NCBI GenBank assembly: GCA_033439765.1
Contig: JAULSN010000005.1
Location: 2,185,001 to 2,249,000 of the forward strand
Origin: Lasiosphaeria ovina
Lineage: Eukaryota > Ascomycota > Sordariomycetes > Sordariales > Lasiosphaeriaceae
Direction of reading: 5' to 3'
DNA length: 64,000 nt
The stretch's first letter is position 1. Each line of letters opens with the position of its first letter. The translations under genes were made by a program, and so were the position numbers. Positions 11,191-22,983 of the stretch are shown here, piece by piece. The notes beneath the pieces were generated by a model. It saw only the letters and a program-made list of their open reading frames with translations, searched no databases and had not been told where the DNA came from.

Positions 11191-12504
11191 CATGGCATAC
11201 GCGCATTCGCTTTACAAACCGGATGCGTCGTCGAATAGCCTCCTCCACAAAGAGGAAGACCTGGCGAGATACTGCAAGGGTGGCCATCATCCTGTCAACA
11301 TTGGCGACGTGTTCGAGGGAGAACATGGCCGCTACAAGGTGGTCCGAAATTAGGCAGAGGAGGCTTCTCCCTCGTCTGGCTCGTATTAAGGGTGCCAATA
11401 GGGGGGGCCACAAACACACTATGAATGGTTTTCCCTCAAGGTCATAGTTGCCGCCTCCGCGGCGGGCCCCTCCAAAGAACTCGAAATGTTGGACACGCTC
11501 AAGGACACACCAGGCATTGTCAATATCGTCGAGACATTTACCCACAAGAGTAGCAATGGCATCCATATCTGCATCGTGCAAGAACTCCTAGGGCCCTCGA
11601 TTGCCCTCGCCATCGCGAGGAACTCCCCGCTTGACCCATATTTGCGGCTCGAACCCGCGACGACACTGTGTGTGCACGGCAAAAGAGCTTCTAACTATGC
11701 TCGTAGGCCCCGGCCTGCCCCTACACATTGTGAAGAGGGTCCAATGGGAAAAGTGGGAAAGCGAACACACCGAACGCAACCACCTTCGCCTCCTCGACCT
11801 TGGCGACTCCTTCTTCGAAGCCAAACCTCCCCGAGATATTGGCCAGCCCCGTCCATTGAAGGTCCCAGAGACCATCTTCAAAACTGACAGACCGCTCGAC
11901 CACAGACTTGACTTGTGGCGCGCAGGCTGCGTGGTATGTTTCCCCTCAAAGCCTGCACACGAGAGAAGAAAGGAGACAGAAGGGGAACAGACAGCTGATT
12001 GATAGGTACCAGATATACTTCATGGTGTTCGGCCGCTATCCGTTCACGGAAACCACTCCTGATGCCGCTCTCGTGCACCAGATGATCCACTTCGGCGAGG
12101 ACCTGCCCAGCCAGTGGCAGCCGCAGTGGGAGAAGCTAAAAAGGCACAACCCAGGCGAATGTTCCAGCGGTGAGCAGTAAAATCCCTCTTCAAAGTGACC
12201 CGTCCCACCTCTGGGCTCTCTATCTCAAGTGCCTTAAGTAGTCTCAAAGGGACCACGGCTGCTAACAACACGATTCATAACCTCAGCCGACGTCAAGCCC
12301 AGGAGGTCAAAGCTGGCCGAACAGTTTCTCACCGTCTTTGCCAGCCCGTCCGAGGATGATGACGAGGATGAGTGGAGCGACTATTGCAGGTTGAAGAAGC
12401 TGCAGCCCGTGATTGAGGGGCTGGTGCGCTTCCGCCCGGCCGACCCCATCGGGGCCCAGGTTGTCCTGGACATGGTCAATCGGACTATTTCCGATGCCTG
12501 CTAA
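11191..12504 (+). pseudogene. SRPK-like serine/threonine kinase pseudogene lacking the catalytic loop
   Basis: The start at 11191 opens a frame with EDLARYCKGGHHPVNIGD and GRYKVV, the lead-in of SR-protein-kinase-like enzymes. Near 11347 one base is missing, and the glycine loop LGRGGFSLVWL continues in another frame. A second shift lies at the G-run near 11401-11407. Then come FSLKVIVAAS (beta-3 Lys) and ICIVQELLGPSIA. Around 11660-11690 the frame changes again, and the segment that should hold HGDL..N is absent. Sequence resumes at KELLTML, then LLDLGDSF (DFG position), KVPETIF (APE region) and DLWRAGCV, an intron 11934-12012, YFMVFGRYPF, an intron 12170-12286 with a GCTAAC branch site, and a tail LVRFRPADPIGAQ ending in TAA at 12502-12504. 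The two introns are intact, so it decayed in place rather than through retroposition. It cannot encode an active kinase. Confidence 0.8.
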
Positions 12505-13779
12505 CAATAGGTCGGGTCCGCCGGTATGACGACGTGGGGTTAAAGTTGCAGAAAACTGCCGCGGACAACTAAACGGCTGGACCGTTGTTGTAAAACACAC
12601 TGGATCCCGCTTTCTTCTTGATCATCGAATCCTCCTTTAGGCTTAAGCGTTGGCATTGGTGAAGAAAGGGAGAACAGCAATCGAGACCCAACGAGTGTGC
12701 TGTAATATTACGTTTACTGAGAAATACCACTTGCAATGCGCTTACAAAACGGCATCCTCTTAAGTTATCTGCCTACTCACTTTCTAGCGACTCCACTTTG
12801 GCTGTCCACTGTCAGTATCCATTTGTTGAGTTTCCAGGGGCGTCACATAAAAGGCAAAACATGTGTGCAATTTCAGTAAACAAGGACAGGAAGACAGAAA
12901 GATCGGCCAAGGGACAAGGCGAGAAGTCCATCAGCCTCAACCTCGACACACCATTCGGACCAAATCCAAACAAACACACAGGTAGGTAGGTATGATTCAT
13001 CAAAGCATAAAAAAGCACAACCATCGTGCCAACTGAAATCCAGGACCAAACCCCTGCTCATAAAAAAATACGCTTTCACGCCTTGATATCCCACGAATCA
13101 CGCTTGCTCAAGCACAAAACCAAACCGCCAGGCCAATCATGCGCAGGGAGACCGAGAGAGCGCAGGCACGCAAAAAAAAAAAAAAAAAAAAAAATTCCAG
13201 AACAGAGCAAAAAAACAACAAAGAGAGACTCCCGATTCCTACAAAAGAATTAACGTCCACGCCCACACATATAGTATACAACTTTGAGAGAGTCTAGTCC
13301 AGGCCACCCACCCACTCCCCTGCTCCCGTCCCTCCGCTTTCGAACTTCAAGTAAACCCCCTCCCTAACTCCCCCTAACACGAATCTGAACCCTTGACATG
13401 TCCGTATCGTGCCCATGCCCATGCCATGCGGCCGCCGCGGCGCGCATGTAGTTTCCTCCTCAACATCCCCGCCAAAAAAAGGACCAGAACAAAAACAACC
13501 GTGCCTGTAAAAACTCCAACTCCGGAACCTGCTAGACTACCAATTTCGAGACAAAGGGGGGGCGAGGGTGACCTGAGGGGGAAGGGGGTTGAATATTCAT
13601 TATATATTGTAAAAAAAAAAAAAAGGCACGGCTTGCCTTTCCCGCGAGGCAGACCTGCCCAAGGAGTTAAAAAGATGGGGGTGTGAATGGTACCAGAAGA
13701 AGAAGAAAGAAAAAACATGGGACAATAGACAAGACACAGTAACACATATCGGTCCCCCCTTTTAATTCATTCATTTCAA
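12505..13779. other. Intergenic, includes 3' flank of the TMEM115-like gene
   Basis: No gene is seen. A run of about 23 A lies at 13172-13194 and another A-run at 13611-13624. The part nearest 13780 is probably the 3' untranslated region of the minus-strand gene that ends there. Confidence 0.5.
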
Positions 13780-15024
13780 TCAAGCACTACCCCTATCGCC
13801 GTCGCCGTCCGGGTTATAGCTCGTCTCCCCCAGGAGCCCGCCGGCTTGGCTGGTCGTCATGGCGCTCTGGGTGCCGACGTGGGGCTGGGTCTGGACGGTG
13901 GGCCCCGAGGCCGAGGGCGGCGGGGGCTGCGGGATGGACGGGGGTGGCGGGGCGCTCTGGGCGCGGGACGCGGAGCTGGCCGTGGCGGCGTGCAGGCGCT
14001 GGTCGAGGGCCTTGAGGGCGAGGGCTCTCCTCCGCTCGGCCTCGGCGCGGGCGCTGCCGGGGACGCCGCGCGGCACGAAGCTGCTGCTGCTGGTCTCGCC
14101 GCGGGCGGCCGAGATGTCGGCGGCGCTGAAGGGCGCGCACAGGCGCATGGCGACCAGCACGCCAAAGACCTGCGCCGACAGGCTCTCGACGAAGGGGCGG
14201 ACGGGGCCCGGGAAGAACTCGGCAAAGGCGAACGTGTCGCTGGCGTCGCCGCGGAGGGAGCTCGACTGCGACATGTCGAGGTCGGGGAACACGGGCTTGT
14301 AGAAGCGGAGGTAGGTCCAGCTCGTCAGGAGGCCGTAGACGGACAGGAAGAAGGAGGCGCTCGTCAGCATGGGCGAGAGGCACAGCAGCGTCACGAGGCC
14401 GATGTAGACCAGCGGGAAGCGCGGCACGCGCATCGAGAGGATGCCGCGGAAGAGGGTGACGGTGTGCGCGGGGACGAGCTGGCTGAAGGCGACGAGGAAC
14501 GAGATCTGCAGCGGGATGGTGCCGGCAATCGTCATCAATCTAAAGCAAGCAAGGGGCACCCAATGTTAGCGGACAGAAATCTCTATCTCCCCAAGAAGGG
14601 TGCTGCTGCCGCTGCCGCCAAGGACACAACGGGGGCACACAACATACGTCCAGCGCTCGTTGCGGGTGAAGGCAAAGAAGACGATCATGGTGCCGAAGCA
14701 GAGCGTATTGGGGATGAGGGCGGCGATGAGCAGGAACTTGGCAAACTCCCTCGACGACCAGGCCCGCTCCAGATAGCGGCCGCCATGGTAGATGGTCAGA
14801 TAGGCGATAGTGAGGGTGAAGACGTTGCTCTCGACCAGCGTCGTCGTCAGGAAGGTCCAGGGATAGACGAGCGAGAGCTGGGGGACGAGATTGAGGTAGG
14901 GGAGGACGACTTCCGTGTGTGCCGACCACTGGCGATACCTGATGGCTGCGCTCAGCACCGACTGGAGCGTCAGCACCACGAGCAGGATGCGCGTCACTGG
15001 CGGTATGTTTATTCGGGGCGGCAT
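13780..15024 (-). CDS. TMEM115-like (DUF1751) rhomboid-fold Golgi membrane protein
   Basis: Two exons on the minus strand, 15024-14648 and 14539-13780, join across a 108-bp intron (GTATGT donor, CTTTAG acceptor) to give 378 residues, close to the 350-380 usual for TMEM115. The first exon has hydrophobic segments at about residues 9-25 (VTRILLVVLTLQSVLSA), 50-75 and 95-120, with the family segment YPWTFLTTTLVE and the GGRYLERAW box. The second exon has further membrane segments (ISFLVAFSQLVPAH, LVYIGLVTLLCLSPM) followed by SWTYLRFYKP. The C-terminal 150 residues are Pro/Ser/Ala-rich and probably cytosolic. The family is a rhomboid-like pseudoprotease of the Golgi involved in retrograde traffic; no rhomboid GxS catalytic motif is evident here. 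A 488-codon open frame on the opposite strand is a GC-rich shadow. Confidence 0.9.
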
Positions 15025-16765
15025 GGTGGGCGGTCGGAAATCGGAAAATGGGCTGCTGCGGCGGGTGTTGCGGTGCGTGCGGTGCGGTCCGGTCGGGGCC
15101 TGCTTGAAACTTTTTGGAGAGCTCGTGTGTCGGGAGTCGGAAGTCGGGTGTCGCGCCTGCCTCGCATCCGTCCCAGTGGCTTCAGGTCTGGCCTGGCGGG
15201 TCCCACGATGCGATGTGCCCAGAGCGTGCCAAGGCGTGTGCGCAGGATTGTCAGCCCGAAGTTTTCCCCTGAGCCACGACTGGATAAGGAGCTTATCACA
15301 CGTGACACGTGAAGGAAATTCAATAATATTGCCTCAGGCTGCGAGGCACAGATAAGCTTCTTTGGTCGAGAATGGTTCGCAGAAATTATAAGGCTGGTCC
15401 GTGCTTCGTTTCCTGCGGGCTGACGGGAGGCAAGCACAAAGCCCGACCCGCCTCCGTCCAACCGCTGGGGACCGATGGTGTCAGGCAGGGGCACGGCCTT
15501 CTCCCGCCTTGGAATTTGTCCCCGGCTGCCCTGGTCTTGTGTCTTGTATTTGTATGTACATACAGTACCGAAATCTAGCAGGCACCCGAAAAAAGCAGAT
15601 GGACGGATCACCTAATCCTCTGGCCGATTTAAATAGGTAATCGAAGCTCATCTGTCACCGAGCTTGGCCATGGCCGAGTGAAGGTGAAGGTGAAACCCCA
15701 AAAGGAAGAGTGCTCCCCCGAGTCAAGAATCGAAAGCTACACTAGCCGAGCTTTGGAGGGTCCGAGACGGGGACCTGGCAGACCGCACACCCCTGCCTGC
15801 CTTTTCTGCCCCAGCCCCGGACACGTGTAAAAGTTTGTCAACTTTGTTCGATCCTCCTTCCAGAAATCAGCCCAGATCCACGAAAAGCCGCGCACCAGAC
15901 ACCGGAGAAGGCTGCCTGCTCATGCCGAACACTCGCATTTTTCTCTCGAGAATACCGTGAGAGGCCTGCCGTGGATCCTCGTATGCCTCTCTTGGAGGAA
16001 CACTGAGTACGGGCATTTTCCGGAGTAAGTACTGGCTGTGAAGACAAAGGGAGGAAAAAAGGCACTGCGGGAGCGTCCACCGAGCCACTCCGGGCCGCCT
16101 GCACCTCCTGGTCCAGAGCGTAGTGTGCTGATCTTGCGCCACCTCACCTCTGCCCAGACCGCCAACGGTCCCCTGACATGACACAACGCGGAGAAGCAAC
16201 TGGGCTATCAAAGGGCCGACCGGTCGTCGCTTTCCTTCACCTCAGGTGCAATGCCCAAGACTTGCTAGCACTTAGTTTTAATCCAATCCGTCCGTCCAGC
16301 CATGTTGGCATATTCCGTCCGGACTCTGCGTGCTATATGGAACGACCCGTCTCAAAGCCTATTGTGGCCGAACCGGTCACAGTCCCGTCCGACACGTTTG
16401 TGCATCGCTGATGCAGCCTTTTTTCCTCCGCGGCAAGCGATGGGACCCCACGCGGGATCTATCAACGGTCGAATGCTGCTGTTGTCCTCCCCCTCCCCTC
16501 CCCCCCGCTTGTTGAACGTCCGCCTGCCTTTCTGCAACCTACCTACCACCTATCCTACCTACCTTAGGCACACTCCGGAATCCGTCGTCGTCCCGTATTC
16601 CAACCATGCCATGCAATGCTAGGCCGGCCTCAAAACATCGAGTCTGCAAAAGCTTAGCGAAAGCAAACCCGGCACCCTTACTGATGACTGATGACGTGCG
16701 TGCGTGCGACGGTGCAATGATACGTATCAATGGTGTGTCTCGACCTGCACGTTGAAGCGCGGGCC

Positions 16766-16790
16766 TGTCCTGTCCTGTCCTGTCCTGTCC
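16766..16790. repeat. TGTCC pentanucleotide repeat, 5 units
   Basis: Five perfect copies of TGTCC in tandem within the gene-free region left of SIF2. Confidence 0.9.
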
Positions 16791-17637
16791 TACGTTGTCA
16801 GAAGACTGGCTGGCCGATGGCCCATTACTTATCGCCCAACCAGTATGGCATTGGTGGCACAGTGCACATTATATATATTGCCCCAAAGATAGGAACTTAA
16901 TGTGCGGCGATGTGGCCGTTCGTCCCATGCTGCAGAAGCAGAATTTCGCACGCATCCTGTTTCCCGGCGGGGTCGGTCTCCATCAACCGGTTACGTTCCA
17001 AGCCTACCCGGCTGGCCGTGACATGCGAGGTATGTATTCATACATACTGTACATACTCGGTTCCACCACATGGGCATTGCCGCCTCGCCACTGTCGGCAT
17101 CGACCGTCTTGCAGTCTTGAAATACTTTCATGGACGCACATATTCTTTCACTCTGGGCAGTTTCTGCAGCCGTTGATCCATATCTCAGTGCGAGAAAATA
17201 GGGGGACAAGAGGCGGGTTACGATGAGCATCTCGCACCAGTCGAGAAATGTGGAGTGCGGCGGCGGGGGGACGGCTTGTACTTGTATACCCCTGAAACCC
17301 AAATCCATCCAAATCGCCCCCCCGAACGGTCATGTCAAACCTGCGTCCAATCACTGACGCTCATCCGAGAGATCGAAGACCCCAGTCCCATGGCACCCCG
17401 GCTCGCAAGCCTGGCTGGCGAGCAACCCTTCCCGCACCCCGTCTGATTGGTCGTCAGAACTCGGAGGGTAATGATCTGAAAATGGGTGCAGTGCGGTGCG
17501 GGTTGCGGGTTGCGTCTGGAAACGCCAGAGCAGATCACACAACCGCGTTTCTGTTCTCCCCGAATAAGGCATGTACGTAAGGCGGTGGTGGGACGGTACG
17601 GTTCTGGACGTTCGGATTGCACGTCCCGTCCGTCACT

Positions 17638-17656
17638 CCCCCCCCCCCCCCCCCCC
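17638..17656. repeat. Homopolymer of 19 C
   Basis: An uninterrupted run of 19 C on the plus strand, hence G on the minus strand. It is prone to length error in assembly and able to take part in a G-quadruplex. Confidence 0.9.
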
Positions 17657-19907
17657 TTCTCATCTCCAAATCCCCAAATCAGTTCCCCCGTTCAGCGATC
17701 CTGCAACAAACCCTTCTGGGCGACCTGAGGGCCCTACTGTCGCTCGATGATGCGTTTGCCTTTTTGGTTGAACCGTATCGGTAGTACCACATCCATATCC
17801 GGATTGCCGCCGTGCCGACACCGTTGACCGAGTTTTAACTGACTGACGTATGCTCTCGTACTGGCGCTTGTATCGCGATCGAAGTGCTAGGCCAACCTAA
17901 ACTCTTTTCATCTGTCTCCGGGAAATATCACACCTCAAGGGTCTTTGAAGTGCGAGTTTCTTTTTTGCCTCTTTTTCTTGTGCCACTGCCACTGCCGCAG
18001 CCCCGGGGCGTTTGCAGAGTTGCACCCCCTGTTGCGGAACAGAAAAGCCCAGAATGTGTGCATCTCAGCGGCGCCTTCCTGACACATCCCGTCATCATCC
18101 CATGCGTTTTCGACGCCGCCAGCCTGCCTACCTAAAACTACGACACTAGTGGAATGGAGCAGGAACCTGGGAAAAGGGAGCGAGCGACGGGATTTGGGTT
18201 CAGCCCGCCCTACTTAAACCAAGAGGTACGTCTCCTTGGGTAAAACAAAAAAAAAGAATAGAATTCTTCAATATTGGTAGTAGTCGTACGGGTTGCAGCC
18301 TTTTGCAGCGAACCACTCTCGCTCTCTTCTTGTCTCGACTCTTTTCTTCCTGGGCCTCAGGAGGCAGTCCCATGTGCGCACGCATGAATTCCAGATCCCC
18401 GTCTTTATAATTTGGTATCGAGATTTACACGCACAAGTCGTAGCGGGAAATTTAGAGGGTGGGTTCGATTTCCCCAATATGTGCAGGGGGGAGGGGGGGT
18501 GTCTGGTGCCTTGGTTTTTTCCTGTGCGCACCCAAGCAAAACATTCTGGATCAACAGTCACTTTTTAGGTTGGCGTCCGACATGATGATGCAAGCAAGAG
18601 ACGGAGCGGGACCTTTGACGATACGTAGGCGGTGGTGGGAATGATCCAGAGTATGTTGAATGTCAGTGGTTGGCTCTGGTACGGTACGGGGGAAAACGTG
18701 TGTACGTATCCGTATCCGTGCCAATATGCAATATGGGATGCCCAAGTTTGATATAAGGCATCGAGGTTCAAACTTTTACGGACCGACCAAAAGTACATAC
18801 CTTACCTTGGCATAGGTTGCCTTTTTCTGACCCAACCCAAAGCATAGATGCATTCCCGGCCGTCGAAGGACGGAACAGATCATCCTCCACTGCCTGCTGT
18901 TCGAAGACTAATGGCAAAGGAAGCTTCACTCCGATAAACATCTAATAATCGTGGACAGAGTGTCTTCCATTCCATCTTCCTCGGCCTATCTTAAAAGTTC
19001 GAAGAAATACCAAAGTAGTACATCGTCTGCCTGCAACATCTAGTTTCGCACATGTGCGTGCACTAGATCGGCAGCAACGACACACCTGCAGCAGCGAAGA
19101 AGCCGGTCGTTTTTTTGGGGGGGTTAGATCCATAGCGTGCATGTCAGGCAGTCTTGAAGTATCCAATGTTGTTCCCGAAGAAACAAATCCCCAGCTGGGC
19201 CTGGGAACCCGACGCTCGGCTGCTCGTGCTGTCATATGACGGGGAGGAACCCGAGCGTAGGAGCGCCGTGCTGTGATTGAGGCAAAAAAGGTACATCCTA
19301 GATTCGTTACTCTCAAGTCCCGAAGAACAGTGTACTTGGTCGATGGGTGGGCGTTGTTTCGAATTAGAGGTACCGACAGGGGTACGTCCCCCCTCCAAGC
19401 CGGCCTTGCGGGTGGCAGCCTCTTTTTCCCGCGGGTTTTGGGCGCGCTGCTGTTGGCTGCCGCGGCTGGCTCACATTCACTCACCTTTGCGGCCGGGCTT
19501 GCAGTTGCTACTTCCAGCTTCGGGCTAGCGCCGTAGCTACCCAGGTACCTTGGCTTTTCTCTGTTTTAGTCGCTCGCCTAAACACGCACGCACAGGGCCA
19601 GCAGGGCACCCACTGGAGCAGGCTAGGTTAGGCTATGGCCCAGAGGCCGGTGGGTGTGGGAACACCTCGCTGGACCGAACCCGCCCTGGGCTGGAGTTGA
19701 CGGGGGTCTGGGCGGCGGGCGGGCAAGTGTGCACCAAATCTCAACCTTGCACTTTCGAGGTTCCTTTCCTTCATCCTCAAACACCACCAAACTGAGGTGC
19801 TCTCGCTCGCAGGCCATCGCAGACGCGCCCGTACAAAGATAGCAGCAGCAGCAGCAGCACTGATTCCGCCGCGTCGCCCTCCATCTGCCGACCGCTGAGC
19901 ATCGACC

Positions 19908-22293
19908 ATGAAGGAACTGCTCGACACGGATCGAGTAAACTTTCTCGTCTGGAGGTTCGTTGTTTTGCCCGCCCTCCAACCACGGCCAAGATTTGAGATT
20001 TGAGGTACCTTTGGATTGCTAACCCGCCTGCCCTGCTTCTCGCTCTGCCTTCATTTCAGGTATCTACTCGAGTCAAGTAAGTTTTTGTCGCCCTTTTCCG
20101 GTCGTTAGTGCTGCCGTGTGTCCACGGCCGCCTGATTGCCCGTGTCGCTTCGCTTTTTGTGATGGGGTGGATTTCGAGACTGACTGACCGGCACGCTGCG
20201 CTGCTCCTGCCGTTTTTCAGATTATCGAGAGACAGCCGCCCACCTTCAAAAAGAGTGGCGGATCCGCGCGCCTCACAGGCATTTTGATTTCGCGCCTCAT
20301 GTCAGCAACTATGCACTAGTCGGTCTATTGCAGGAGGGCCTCATCTACGAGAGCTACCAAAGACAGTTCGCCGAACAGGTACGATAAGTTGCATCAATTC
20401 TACTTGCCCGCTTTTGCCTCTTCTCATTTTTGCCCCGTCTCGTCGCTGCACCCGTCTGGGGCAGGGCAGGGGGGGACGGTGATGCGCTGGCTTTTCTGGG
20501 CAGCCGCAGTGCACCAGTGCAGTGCCGGGGTACTGACATTTTGGGTGCAGCAGGTGTCTCGTGGTGTGCCGGCAACGGCCGAGACTTCACGGGGGGTGTT
20601 TGGACCGCTGAAATTCGAGCCCGCACACAAAGATGGAGAAGACGACATTGAAGAAGAGGACGACGAGTCAGATGCCGACGCCGATGCAGAGGCCGAGGCG
20701 GACCCAGAGCCAGAGCCGGAGGAGTTTGAGAACCCGCGAAAGCGCCCAGTCGACAGGCAGCATCACGCATTGCCCAATGCGTCCCCCGCCAAGCGGCAGA
20801 GACTGAGCAACGGTCACGAAAACGGGGCCGATTCAGCCACGACCCCCATGGAAATTGACAACAACCACGCCTATCCGTCACCGCTAGAAGGCGAGCAAGC
20901 CGCATCGCCGCTGCCGCGCACAGAGGGCCCCGACCAAGGCACGCAAGTCGACAAGGTGCACGAGCTCACGCAGGAAACCGTGTTTTTGCGCCTAGGCGTC
21001 GACGAGGCTTCTGAAGCGTCGCCCGCCCGAGCTAGCGAAAACCCTCTTGTGCTGCTCTGCGAGTGGAACCCCCAAGACCCATCCATCTTGGCGGCTGCCG
21101 GCACCGATGCGCTAGCCCGCGTTTGGACCATCGATGCGCGTAGAGCCGCCCCAGAGTCGGATAGGGAAGGCATGCTCGGTCACGTGAGCGACGCTGGTGT
21201 CAGCCGCCCCTTCATGAACCTGGTCGAGCCCGATGTACCCAAGAACGCAACCGTGTCCGCCATGGCCTGGAACTGGAGCGGCGACGCCATTGCAATGTCG
21301 ATTGATATCGGCAGCAAGGCGCGCATCACTATCTGGGGTCGCGATGGTACCAACTCACACCGTTTCGAGGGCCTCGAGTCGCCCGTCATCAAGCTGCGCT
21401 GGAATCCCAACAACGACCTCATCCTCGGCATCAGCCCCGAGAAAAGCAGCAGCCTGATCACGATATTCTCCGCCTCGACTGGCAACTCCATCTCGCATCT
21501 CATTGAAGCTCACAACCTAGACGCCGATGCGCTCGATGCGACCTGGATCAGCGATACGGATTTCATCCTCTGCGGAGGCGATACTCTGATTGCCCTCCGC
21601 CATGTCCAGGGGCAGGGTATTGCGCCTGGCAGGGCTTTCGCCACGGGGAGCGAAGAGGCCTTTAGCCATGTACAGTTTGACTGGCGTGGCGGGCTGATCG
21701 CCACGGCCAGTGACAAGGGTCACATTGACGTAAGTATTCCGCCCCATGATTGCAGAGCGAGCGTGGTCCTGATAGCATTTTACAGATTTGGAATGAGGCC
21801 GGCCAACGCCGCTCCATTTCCGCACACATTGGTGTGATTACTACTCTGCAGTGGCAACCACTGCAATCAGACGCTCCTGACAATGAGAGGCTGCTGGCTT
21901 CGGGCGGAGAAGACGGCGCCATATGCATCTGGAACGTGCACAGTTCGGACAACCGACCCAAGTATTCCATGACCATGACGCATTCGGTGCTCGCCCTCTC
22001 AATGACTCCTGATGGAGCTTTTATTGCTGGGGCAACGAGCGATAGGGTATTGATTTGGAAGGTAGGCGATCACGCCATGCCCAGAGCTAGCTGGACTAGG
22101 ATCCCACATCCCGGCTGGCAGAGCCCAAAGGCTCCCCCCGAGTCAGATGACGAGTTCACGCCGTGTCTGGGATGGGATTCCGAGGGAAAGAAGCTCGTCT
22201 ACGGCGCCAACAGCCGTGTAAGTTTACATCCATTCTATTTTCCGGTTCCCTATTGCTGACGCTATGTAGCTTGCTGTCATCAATTTTCGCTAG
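19908..22293 (+). CDS. sif2: SIF2/TBL1-type LisH and WD40 corepressor subunit
   Basis: Six exons (19908-19954, 20060-20076, 20221-20378, 20551-21729, 21786-22217, 22270-22293) give 618 residues. Exons 1-3 encode the LisH motif (VNFLVWRYLLESNYRETAAHL) and the adjoining F-box-like segment used for oligomerisation in TBL1/Sif2. Exon 4 begins with a very acidic linker (EDDIEEEDDESDAD, then PEPEPEEFENPRKRP), then a seven-to-eight-bladed WD40 region: LLCEWNPQDPSILAAAGTDAL..VW, VSAMAWNWSGDAIA, IKLRWNPNNDLILG, SHVQFDWRGGLIATASDKGHIDIWN, ASGGEDGAICIWN. The last exon codes only LAVINFR, the closing strand. Relatives are the Set3C/Hos2 deacetylase scaffold in yeast and the NCoR/SMRT subunit in animals, so a nuclear repressor role is expected. 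The acceptor at 20551 could instead be three bases later. Introns 4 and 5 are 56 and 52 bp. Confidence 0.92.
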
Positions 22294-22464
22294 GTACGGA
22301 AAGCACTGCAAACCGATAGCAGCGGTCTTTCCCCCGGAATTCATCATCCCCGCCTGTCAGGATATGGTCCTGTTCGCGGCGGGAGCTATCGTTCAGTCTC
22401 TCGTGGAGGGTCAGGAACGTTCAATGATGCTCGACTTGGAACTCGACTGTCGCGCCCGGCCCAA

Positions 22465-22983
22465 TTGAGACGTGGAATTGCCAGACGGATTTTAGAACGA
22501 AGCCATTGTTTTCAGTCTATGGTTCCCCAGCAGCCACCAGAGCCCGCCAATCCGTTCTTTCGCACAGAGGGCAACGCCAGGGAGGCGTCTGCAAGACGAG
22601 AAAATAGTCCTGGGCTTCTGCCAGTCCCACGTCACAATCCCAACGTCGTCCAGCCACTGGAGTCTGTCAACCTGTCTATTGGTAGACTGAACAACGTTTT
22701 TAGGGAAACGGCGGCAAGGCGACGGAAGAGCTCCGAATCCTCCGCAGTCCCATCGAGTCGTGGAACTGCCACACCAGCTGTTGGATCAAGCTCACGTCTC
22801 AACCCCCGTGTTCCCGAGCAGCCATCAGAGTCTGTCAGACCGTCCATTCGCGGATGGGGCGACTTCTTCAAGGAGGCCGCAAGACGACAAACTCTTTTGG
22901 TGCCCCCCACCCCTGACGCCTCCGATCCAGCACCTAAGCCGGCGGGCCTATCTGATATGTCTGGACTTTGGAAGTATCTCTAA
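22465..22983 (+). CDS. Unknown 172-residue protein with three imperfect repeats
   Basis: An intronless frame begins 172 bases after the SIF2 stop. It does not match a family I know. Three copies of a unit appear: PEPANP..ending REASARR (residues 25-45), LESVNLSI..ending RETAARR (65-86) and SESVRPSI..ending KEAARR (121-141). Each is followed by a Ser/Pro-rich spacer, and the DNA repeats match (for example GAGTCTGTCA in units two and three). Each unit ends in a short basic amphipathic helix. The C terminus is SDMSGLWKYL. There is no signal peptide and no membrane segment. A Met at residue 19 (22519) is an alternative start. The repeat structure in one frame argues for real coding history, but expression and function are unknown, and it may be a fragment of a larger gene. 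Confidence 0.42.
   Translation: MRRGIARRILERSHCFQSMVPQQPPEPANPFFRTEGNAREASARRENSPGLLPVPRHNPNVVQPLESVNLSIGRLNNVFRETAARRRKSSESSAVPSSRGTATPAVGSSSRLNPRVPEQPSESVRPSIRGWGDFFKEAARRQTLLVPPTPDASDPAPKPAGLSDMSGLWKYL

Larger units (their letters stand above)
15025..19907. other. Long intergenic region, no supported gene
   Basis: Nearly 4.9 kb between two divergent genes, with no recognisable coding sequence. It contains five tandem TGTCC units at 16766-16790 and an uninterrupted run of 19 C at 17638-17656. The ends presumably carry the promoters of the TMEM115-like gene (left) and SIF2 (right). I looked for tRNA-like T-loops and found none that fold convincingly. Confidence 0.5.

Noticed and set aside
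13846..15312. 488-codon open frame on the plus strand over the TMEM115-like gene
   Set aside because: It is antisense to a gene with clear membrane segments and a matching intron. The composition (Gly, Arg, Glu, Ala) is that of a GC-rich shadow frame.
18455..18485. T-loop-like GGGTTCGATTTCCCC that could mark a tRNA
   Set aside because: No matching acceptor, D-arm or anticodon stem could be folded around it.
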